Origin: Candidatus Aminicenantota bacterium
GTDB lineage: Bacteria; Acidobacteriota; Aminicenantia; Aminicenantales; JAFGBC01
Assembly (NCBI GenBank): GCA_016933355.1
Contig: JAFGBC010000225.1
Coordinates: 1-5,696 of the forward strand
DNA: 5,696 bases
Direction: 5' to 3'
Each line of letters starts with the position of its first letter. Position 1 is the stretch's first letter. The notes under the pieces were generated by a model that was not told the origin of the DNA, made no database searches, and saw nothing but the letters and a program-made list of their open reading frames with translations. Made by a program: the position numbers and the translations under genes. Below, one piece after another: positions 1-5,696 of the stretch.

Positions 1-2
1 AT

Positions 3-1460
3 ATCCGGGTCGAAACGATGTGCCGGACCGTCGAGGGCCGCGACGTTCCCCTGCTCATCCTGGGCCGTCCGCTCCCCGACCGCCCGAAGGACGACGGCCG
101 GCTGGTCGTCTACATCCAGGCCAACATCCACGCCGGCGAGGTCGAGGGCAAGGAGGCCTGCCTCATGCTCGCCCGGGACATGCTGCTCGCTCCCCGGCCG
201 CTCTATCTCGACAAGCTCGTCGTCCTCATCGCGCCCATTTTCAACGCGGACGGGAACGAGCGGATCAGTCCCGACAATCGGCGCGAGCAGGTCGGGCCGG
301 CGAACGGCGTCGGCATCCGCTACAACGCCCAGAATCTGGACCTCAACCGCGACGCGACGAAGCTCGAGAGCCCGGAGATGCGCGGCTTGGTCGCCGGCGT
401 CCTCAACCGCTGGGACCCGGCCCTGGTCGTCGACTGCCACACGACGAACGGCTCCTACCACCAGGAGCCGGTGACCTATTCCTGGCCGCTCAACCCGAAC
501 GGCGACCCGGCCATCCTCCGCTACCAGCGGGACACGATGCTGCCGGCGATCCAGAAGGCCATGGCCGAGACCTACGGGACGCTGGCCATCCCCTTCGGCG
601 ACCCCGTGGACTGGCGTGACATGGAGAAAGGCTGGGGGACCTACGGCCACCACCCCCGCTACGTGACGAATTACGTCGGCCTCCGCAACCGGCTGTCCAT
701 CCTGGACGAGAACTACTCCTACGCCGACTTCAAGACCCGCGTCCTCGGCTGCTACAGCCTCCTGCGGGCGATCCTCGACTACTGCGCCGCGAACGCGGAC
801 GAGATCCGCGGGCTCGTCCGGGCCGCCGACGAGCGGACGATCCGGACCGGAACGGCGCCGTCCACCGAGGACGGCTTCGCCCTCGAGGTCGAGGCCAAGG
901 CCCTGCCCGAGAAGATCACCGTTCGGGGCTACGAGATGGAGATCATCCCGCGCGAGGGGACCTGGCCCCAGATCAAGAAGACGGACAAGGAAAGGACCTA
1001 CGTCCTTCCCTATTTCGCCGACTACGTCCCCAAGAAGACGATCCGGCGGCCCTTCGCCTACCTCGTCGAGCCCGCCGACCCCGACGTCGTCGCCGTCCTG
1101 CGCCGCCACGGCCTGATCGTCGAACGGCTGGCCGCGCCCGCCCAACTCGAGGTCGAAGCCTTCAAGATCGCGTCCCTCAAGCCGGCCGCCCGGCTCAATC
1201 AGGGCCACTGGACGACCGAGATCAAGGGCGACTACGCCGCCGAGACGCGGGCGTTTAGCGCCGGCGCGGTCGTCATCCGGACCGGCCAGCCGCTGGGCAG
1301 CCTGGCCTGCTATCTCCTCGAGCCGGCGAGCGACGACGGGCTATTCTTCTGGAACGCCTTCGACCGCTATCTGATTCCGCAGTGGGGCCGCGGCTTCGGG
1401 CCGTGCCCGGTCTACCGGCTGCTCGCGCCCGCCGCCTTGAAGACGGAGCCTCTGGACTGA
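3..1460 (+). CDS. M14-family zinc carboxypeptidase, 5'-truncated by window edge
   Basis: This is probably an exported zinc exopeptidase (carboxypeptidase A-like fold) that releases C-terminal residues from peptides. Counting from the ATG at 18, the M14 signature HAGE gives zinc ligands H38 and E41. NLDLNRD (106-112) matches the substrate-carboxylate motif (N110, R111), DCHTTNG supplies the third zinc ligand H141, and E231 in LDENYSY is the likely general base. The catalytic domain spans about residues 1-255. Residues 260-480 form a C-terminal extension that I do not recognise. The frame stays open to the left edge (codons from 3 read I-R-V-E-T), and the N-terminal strand leading into EGRDVPLLILG is normally preceded by more domain. 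The ATG at 18 is therefore unlikely to be the start, and the signal peptide should lie upstream. The gene converges on the EIIA/zinc-ribbon gene, 66 bp away. Family assignment is firm; substrate is unknown. Confidence 0.9.
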   Translation: MRVETMCRTVEGRDVPLLILGRPLPDRPKDDGRLVVYIQANIHAGEVEGKEACLMLARDMLLAPRPLYLDKLVVLIAPIFNADGNERISPDNRREQVGPANGVGIRYNAQNLDLNRDATKLESPEMRGLVAGVLNRWDPALVVDCHTTNGSYHQEPVTYSWPLNPNGDPAILRYQRDTMLPAIQKAMAETYGTLAIPFGDPVDWRDMEKGWGTYGHHPRYVTNYVGLRNRLSILDENYSYADFKTRVLGCYSLLRAILDYCAANADEIRGLVRAADERTIRTGTAPSTEDGFALEVEAKALPEKITVRGYEMEIIPREGTWPQIKKTDKERTYVLPYFADYVPKKTIRRPFAYLVEPADPDVVAVLRRHGLIVERLAAPAQLEVEAFKIASLKPAARLNQGHWTTEIKGDYAAETRAFSAGAVVIRTGQPLGSLACYLLEPASDDGLFFWNAFDRYLIPQWGRGFGPCPVYRLLAPAALKTEPLD

Positions 1461-1463
1461 GGC
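1448..1463. other. Small inverted repeat across the M14 stop codon
   Basis: GCCTC (1448-1452) and GAGGC (1459-1463) form a perfect 5-bp stem with a 6-nt loop covering the TGA of the M14 gene. A further GAGGC (1504-1508) and GCCTC (1524-1528) pair around the stop of the opposing gene. No T-tract follows in either direction, so this is at best weak or Rho-assisted termination between convergent genes. The remainder of the 66-bp gap shows nothing else recognisable. Confidence 0.25.
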
Positions 1464-1526
1464 GCAGACAGACGCCGAGGGCGCTCCGCTGACGACGTGG
1501 GACGAGGCTCCCGGACGAGGGCGGCC

Positions 1527-2441
<915 letters not shown>

Positions 2442-2452
2442 GGGCGGGTCGT

Positions 2453-2481
2453 ATTCTATCAAACTCGAACTTCAGGGTCAA
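2453..2481 (-). promoter_or_regulatory. Sigma70-type promoter of the EIIA/zinc-ribbon gene
   Basis: On the minus strand, TTGACC (2481-2476) and TAGAAT (2458-2453) are separated by exactly 17 bp; each box differs from consensus at one position. The expected transcription start falls near 2447-2445, only about 4-6 nt before the ATG at 2441. No Shine-Dalgarno sequence fits in that space, so the mRNA would be leaderless or nearly so. The match is good but experimentally untested. Confidence 0.65.
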
Positions 2482-2508
2482 ACCCGCTTTTTGGGACGCG
2501 GCATCTCC

Positions 2509-2527
2509 CGCGGCCCGCCCGGCCGCG
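2509..2527 (-). terminator. GC hairpin downstream of the M28 gene
   Basis: On the minus strand CGCGGCC (2527-2521) and GGCCGCG (2515-2509) form a perfect 7-bp GC stem with a 5-nt loop GGGCG, starting 8 nt after the M28 stop codon and upstream of the next promoter. The position suits a terminator of the kinase-M28 transcript. The U-tract of a classical intrinsic terminator is missing, so it may instead stabilise the 3' end or work with Rho. Confidence 0.45.
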
Positions 2528-2535
2528 CGAGCGCG

Positions 2536-4155
2536 TCACTCCTCCCCCGCGCGGCGGAACGGGCTGGACGGCCTGAAATCGGGGGGGGCGGGCCGCTCCC
2601 CGAGCAGGCGGACGATCTCCTCGGCCCAGCGGGCGATTTGGACGGCGCCGCCCAGGTCCCAGTCCGGACCGATCTCGTCCGTCACCTTGTGGTACTTGGT
2701 CGCCTGGTAGTCCGCGAAGGCCCGGGCCGCCCGCCCCTTGTCCTCCCCTCGCGACACGACGCCGTGATGGAGCCAGACGGCCGGGATGCCGCCCCGGGCG
2801 AAGCTGAACTGGTCGGAGCGGAAAAAGAAACCGAGCTCCCCGTAGCGTTCGGGCGTATAGGTCAGTTTCAGGTTCCGAGCGGCCTGGGCCAGGATCTCGT
2901 CGAGGTCGGAGTGCTTGGCCCCGATCCCGAAGACGTCCTCGGTCTCGCCCCAGACGTTCGTCATTTCGAAGTTGATGTTGGCCAGGACGGAGGCCTTGGG
3001 GACGGGCAGGTGCCGGACGAAATGGTCGGAGCCCAGGAACAGGTTCTCCTCCCCCGTCACGGCCGCGAAGAGGAGATCGACCCTGAGCCGCTCGGGGCGC
3101 TCCGCGAAATAGCGGGCCAGGGCCAGCATGGTCGCCGAGGCCGAACAGTTGTCGACGGCGCCGTTGTAAACCTGGTCGCCGGCCAGGGTTTCGTCGCGGC
3201 CGAGATGGTCGAAATGGGCCGAAAGGATGACCGTCCCTCTCCGATGGCCGCGGCCCCGTCCGCGCAGCCGGGCGGCCACGTTCTCGGTCGGGACCGAGCG
3301 GAAGGCCGGTTTCTGACGGACGCGGGCGCTCAGGCCGAGCGGAACCGGGGCGAAGGCGGACGTCTCGGCTTCAGCCCGGAGCTCCGTCCGCGACCGGCCC
3401 GCAAGGGCGAAAACCCGTTCGGCCGTTTCGCCCGTCAGCCAGCCCCGGAAAAAGAGCTTCTGCTCGACGTCGGGCAGGACGTATTGCTCGACGGCCCAGC
3501 CGTTCCGGACGACCCCCCATCCGTAGGCGGCGCCTTTCGTGTCGTGGATGATGAGACAGCCGGTCGCTCCCAGCGCCGCCGCCCGCTCGAACTTCGAGGT
3601 CCAGCGGCCGTAATAGGTCATCTCCTCGCCGTCGAACAGGCCGCCCGGCCGGTTCTCCGGCTCGTTGATCTCGACCAGGAGGACCTTGCCCCGCAGGTCG
3701 GCTCCCTTGATATCGTCCCAGCTCCGCTCCGGCGCCTGGATCAGGTAGCCGGCGTAGACGATCTCCCCCTCGACGCCCTCGGGCGCGTCCTCGCGGAAGG
3801 TGCCGATCACGAAATCGTCCAGACGGCGAGGCGTCAGCGTCCCGCCGTCGCCGAAGACCTCCAGCGAGGCCTCCCCGTCGGGCATGACGCCCTTGACGTC
3901 GAAGGGCTGGCGGAAGCCGCCGTCGAAGACGGGCTCCAGGCCGAGCGACTGTAAATAGCTCGCCTGGTAGAGGGCGGCCAGGGCCAGGCCCCGGCTCCCG
4001 AGCCCCCGGCCTTCGAGGAGGTCGTCGGACAGGAAGCGGATATGGGCTTCGATCTCCCCGGGCGTGACCGGCCGAGGCTTGGCCGCTTTGCAGGCGGGGG
4101 CGGCCGCGATGCCGACGGCCGCCAGGAAAACGACGGCGAAACGCGGGTGTGTCAT
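2536..4155 (-). CDS. Exported M28-family metallopeptidase with PA domain
   Basis: This 539-residue protein is probably a di-zinc aminopeptidase acting outside the cytoplasm. Residues 1-22 form a signal peptide (hydrophobic core VVFLAAVGIAAAPA). C22 follows A-P-A, a poor lipobox, so a lipoprotein is possible but unproven. A PA domain is inserted at about 125-245 (GKVLLVEINEP, ATGCLIIHD). The peptidase core at 290-520 shows the expected ligands: H314 in SAHFDH, D335 in VDN, catalytic E369 and ligand E370 in TGEE, and H489 in KYHKVTDE. SDQFSFARGGIPAV (447-460) is also typical. The fifth ligand position reads NFEM with E397, where characterised aminopeptidases have Asp. ATG 4155 overlaps the kinase TGA (ATGA), with AAGGAG at 4163-4158 just upstream. 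An 8-C run lies near the 3' end. Family assignment is firm; substrate is unknown. Confidence 0.92.
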   Translation of the reverse strand: MTHPRFAVVFLAAVGIAAAPACKAAKPRPVTPGEIEAHIRFLSDDLLEGRGLGSRGLALAALYQASYLQSLGLEPVFDGGFRQPFDVKGVMPDGEASLEVFGDGGTLTPRRLDDFVIGTFREDAPEGVEGEIVYAGYLIQAPERSWDDIKGADLRGKVLLVEINEPENRPGGLFDGEEMTYYGRWTSKFERAAALGATGCLIIHDTKGAAYGWGVVRNGWAVEQYVLPDVEQKLFFRGWLTGETAERVFALAGRSRTELRAEAETSAFAPVPLGLSARVRQKPAFRSVPTENVAARLRGRGRGHRRGTVILSAHFDHLGRDETLAGDQVYNGAVDNCSASATMLALARYFAERPERLRVDLLFAAVTGEENLFLGSDHFVRHLPVPKASVLANINFEMTNVWGETEDVFGIGAKHSDLDEILAQAARNLKLTYTPERYGELGFFFRSDQFSFARGGIPAVWLHHGVVSRGEDKGRAARAFADYQATKYHKVTDEIGPDWDLGGAVQIARWAEEIVRLLGERPAPPDFRPSSPFRRAGEE

Positions 4156-5129
4156 GGCTCCTTCTTTCTTGCGCGCAGCGGGATCGAGCCGCGGGTGGTC
4201 GACAAGACGGCCCCCAGCTCGGAAATCAGTCGGAACGTCTCGACGACGCCGGAGACGGTGACTCCCAACGATGCGAGCGAGACGCCGAAAGCGGCGGCCC
4301 GGCGAGGCGGCCGCCGGCGGGCGAGCAGAGACATCGCGCCGGCGCAGAAGATATCTCCGCAGCCCGTGCTGTCCATGCGGGGGCCAACATCGCGGGCGGC
4401 GACCTTGCGCGACGCTTTAGGCGTCAGAATCCGGACGCCCTCCTTGCCCAGGGTGACGAAGACCGCCTCGACGCCGACGTCGAACGCCCTATGAGCGAAG
4501 GCTTTGAGCTCGCGGCGGTCGGGAAACCGTTCGGGCCGCTCCAGCATGCAGGCGACTTCCTGGAGATTGGCCTGGAGGTAGGTGACTCCTTCCGCCCAAC
4601 GCGTCCATTCGGGCAGGGGCCGGTAGGAGCGAAGGATGCCCGTGGCCGGAAAGAGGGCCAGGGAATGGATGTCGAGCCAGATCGGCGAAGGCGCGGCGGC
4701 CACGACGGCCCGCCATTCGGGAAGGTCGATGTCGAACCCGGAGTTGAGGACGAGCAGGAGCATGTTGAAGCGCGGCAGGTCGGGGAGGATGTCCATGGCC
4801 TTGAGCGGAGGGACGGCCGATTCCAGAACCTCCTGCCTCTCCCCCCGGGCGGGATAATGGAGCCGGACCTGATTCCCCGGCCCGGCCACGTAGACGATCC
4901 CCTCGCGCCGCAGCGTCGTCCATCCGGCGACGGCCGTCTCGACCTCCTCCTGGAGAAAGCGGCCGCAGAGCGAGTAGAGGGATACCTCCTCGCCCAGGCC
5001 GCAGAGCGCCGCCGCCTGGTAGAGGACCCCGCCCAGCCCGACGAAGCTCCGGCCGTCATGGGTCGAGACGTGGTCGAGCGTGATCGTTCCGATCAGCCCG
5101 AAGCGCCTGGGTTCCTGAAGGTCCATCAT
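4152..5129 (-). CDS. PfkB/ribokinase-family carbohydrate kinase
   Basis: The 325-residue protein is a cytoplasmic ATP-dependent kinase of the PfkB family, which phosphorylates sugars, nucleosides or related hydroxyl compounds. FGLIGTITLDHV (10-21) is the opening strand, GLGG (31-34) the glycine motif near the substrate site, VTLGKEGV (225-232) a family strand and turn, and DSTGCGD (253-259) the anion hole with catalytic base D259. Two deviations are visible: Y37-Q38 after the GG where many members have Asn, and Cys257 in place of the usual Ala in TGAGD. The substrate cannot be assigned. The start is ATG 5129 (an adjacent ATG at 5126 is possible): the fold begins 8 residues later, and the open frame further upstream runs into the divergent gene. 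It is the first gene of a pair with the M28 peptidase, joined by an ATGA overlap. The ribosome binding site is weak. Confidence 0.88.
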   Translation of the reverse strand: MMDLQEPRRFGLIGTITLDHVSTHDGRSFVGLGGVLYQAAALCGLGEEVSLYSLCGRFLQEEVETAVAGWTTLRREGIVYVAGPGNQVRLHYPARGERQEVLESAVPPLKAMDILPDLPRFNMLLLVLNSGFDIDLPEWRAVVAAAPSPIWLDIHSLALFPATGILRSYRPLPEWTRWAEGVTYLQANLQEVACMLERPERFPDRRELKAFAHRAFDVGVEAVFVTLGKEGVRILTPKASRKVAARDVGPRMDSTGCGDIFCAGAMSLLARRRPPRRAAAFGVSLASLGVTVSGVVETFRLISELGAVLSTTRGSIPLRARKKEP

Positions 5130-5147
5130 CTCGGGTCGCGCGAAACC

Positions 5148-5176
5148 ATGGTATGCGAGCCCGGCCCCGATTGCAA
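5148..5176 (-). promoter_or_regulatory. Possible promoter of the kinase-M28 pair
   Basis: On the minus strand TTGCAA (5176-5171) and TACCAT (5153-5148) are separated by 17 bp. This would start transcription near 5141, about 12 nt before the kinase ATG. Each box matches consensus at four of six positions, so this is only a candidate; its placement is the main support. Confidence 0.4.
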
Positions 5177-5205
5177 GGAGGCATTCGCCGCCGTCCAGGC
5201 CGGAA

Positions 5206-5234
5206 TTGTCCTCCGCATCCGCCGATGATATACT
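5206..5234 (+). promoter_or_regulatory. Promoter of the FadL-like gene
   Basis: TTGTCC (5206-5211) and TATACT (5229-5234) are spaced by 17 bp, giving an expected transcription start near 5241 and a leader of about 15 nt that just contains the ribosome binding site. This is the strongest plus-strand promoter candidate in the 126-bp divergent region. Confidence 0.6.
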
Positions 5235-5246
5235 TGGCCCTTCTCC

Positions 5247-5255
5247 GGAGGTGAT
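5247..5255 (+). promoter_or_regulatory. Strong Shine-Dalgarno site of the FadL-like gene
   Basis: GGAGGTGAT is a near-complete match to the 16S rRNA anti-Shine-Dalgarno sequence, and its GGAGG core ends 4 nt before the ATG at 5256. It fixes the start of the partial gene and contrasts with the weak or absent sites of the EIIA and kinase genes. Confidence 0.8.
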
Positions 5256-5696
5256 ATGGATAAGCCGACGAGACGCCGACTCCCTCTCCTGTCCGTCCTG
5301 ATATCGGCGGTCGCTTCTCTTGGCCTGGCGGCGACCGATTACGCTCCTTATGACCCGGGGAGCCGCGCCCCGGCCCTGGGCGGGGCGTTCGTCGCCCGGG
5401 CGGACGACGTGTCGGCCCTCTTCGCCAACCCAGCCGGCCTCGCCTTTCTCAAAGGCCTCCGCTTCAAAACGAATCTCTTCTACGGCCAGCCCGTCCTTTC
5501 GGCCGCCCAAACCGCTTCCGGCGCGACCTATGAGAGCAACCCCCGTCATTTCCGAGGGACGCTTGCGGCGAGCTGGCAGTTTCTGAACAAGGTGACGGCC
5601 GGCGTCGGCTTTTTCTCGCCTTACCATTTCTCGACATTCTGGCCTTACGGCTGGCCGGGAAACCGGATGTCGATCCAAAGCTCGCTGACGTCCACC
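5256..5696 (+). CDS. OmpP1/FadL-family outer-membrane protein, N-terminal part
   Basis: The frame is open from ATG 5256 through the right edge (147 codons, no stop), so the gene is truncated by the window. FadL-type proteins are 14-stranded outer-membrane barrels that import long-chain fatty acids or aromatic hydrocarbons. Residues 1-26 look like a Sec signal peptide: basic TRRR, hydrophobic LLSVLISAVASLGLAA, with cleavage likely before TDYAPYD. The mature start contains the family's hallmark GSRAPALGGAFVARADD (35-51) and the NPAGLAFL motif (58-65), followed by alternating barrel strands such as TAGVGFFSPY (114-123). Related PorV/UPF0164-type barrels share the NPAG region, so a secretion-associated barrel is the main alternative. 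The gene diverges from the kinase and has its own promoter and strong ribosome binding site. Confidence 0.8.
   Translation, partial: MDKPTRRRLPLLSVLISAVASLGLAATDYAPYDPGSRAPALGGAFVARADDVSALFANPAGLAFLKGLRFKTNLFYGQPVLSAAQTASGATYESNPRHFRGTLAASWQFLNKVTAGVGFFSPYHFSTFWPYGWPGNRMSIQSSLTST

Noticed and set aside
20..619. Overlapping plus-strand frame inside the M14 gene
   Set aside because: It is rich in Arg, Pro and Gly and out of frame with the conserved M14 catalytic motifs; a typical high-GC shadow frame.
2442..2462. TTG start for the EIIA/zinc-ribbon protein
   Set aside because: The codon lies in the spacer of a near-consensus promoter, has no convincing ribosome binding site, and adds only seven residues before the EIIA domain.
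4149..5228. Plus-strand open frame opposite the kinase gene
   Set aside because: It is antisense to the PfkB motifs, has no recognisable domain, and would run through the kinase promoter region.
5130..5678. N-terminal extension of the kinase frame up to 5678
   Set aside because: The extra residues are not kinase-like. The extension would cover the divergent promoter, the strong ribosome binding site and the antisense strand of the FadL-like gene. The fold begins just after ATG 5129.

Overview
The window is protein-coding, high-GC bacterial DNA with five genes, two of them cut by the window edges. A signal peptide followed by the start of an OmpP1/FadL-type outer-membrane barrel, together with two peptidases of families that are often secreted, indicates a diderm (Gram-negative) bacterium. 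The strong G/C third-position bias and this mix of M14 and M28 peptidases, a PfkB kinase and a FadL-like protein resemble Acidobacteriota/Aminicenantes-type heterotrophs. That placement is an impression from gene content and is held at low confidence.

Layout: (1) 3-1460, plus strand: 3' part of an M14-family zinc carboxypeptidase whose N-terminus lies outside the window. (2) 1461-1526: a short gap between convergent genes, with small inverted repeats. (3) 2441-1527, minus strand: a composite protein made of a PTS EIIA (PtsN/fructose type) domain, a helical linker, a four-cysteine zinc ribbon and a histone-H1-like Lys/Ala tail. It has a well-formed sigma70-type promoter that implies an almost leaderless mRNA. 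(4) 2442-2535: the gap holding that promoter and a strong GC hairpin behind the preceding gene. (5) 4155-2536, minus strand: an exported M28 metallopeptidase with an inserted PA domain. (6) 5129-4152, minus strand: a PfkB-family carbohydrate kinase whose TGA overlaps the M28 ATG (ATGA), so the two form a translationally coupled pair. (7) 5130-5255: a divergent promoter region. (8) 5256 to the window end, plus strand: the N-terminal 147 residues of an OmpP1/FadL-family outer-membrane protein with a strong promoter and ribosome binding site.

Functionally the region fits a peptide- and carbon-scavenging lifestyle: envelope peptidases, an outer-membrane transporter for hydrophobic compounds, and a cytoplasmic sugar/nucleoside kinase. 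The most unusual item is the EIIA-zinc ribbon-Lys/Ala protein. It keeps the phosphorylatable histidine of a PTS regulator but carries a C-terminus that looks made to bind nucleic acid or another partner. No mobile element, CRISPR array, tRNA or rRNA was seen.
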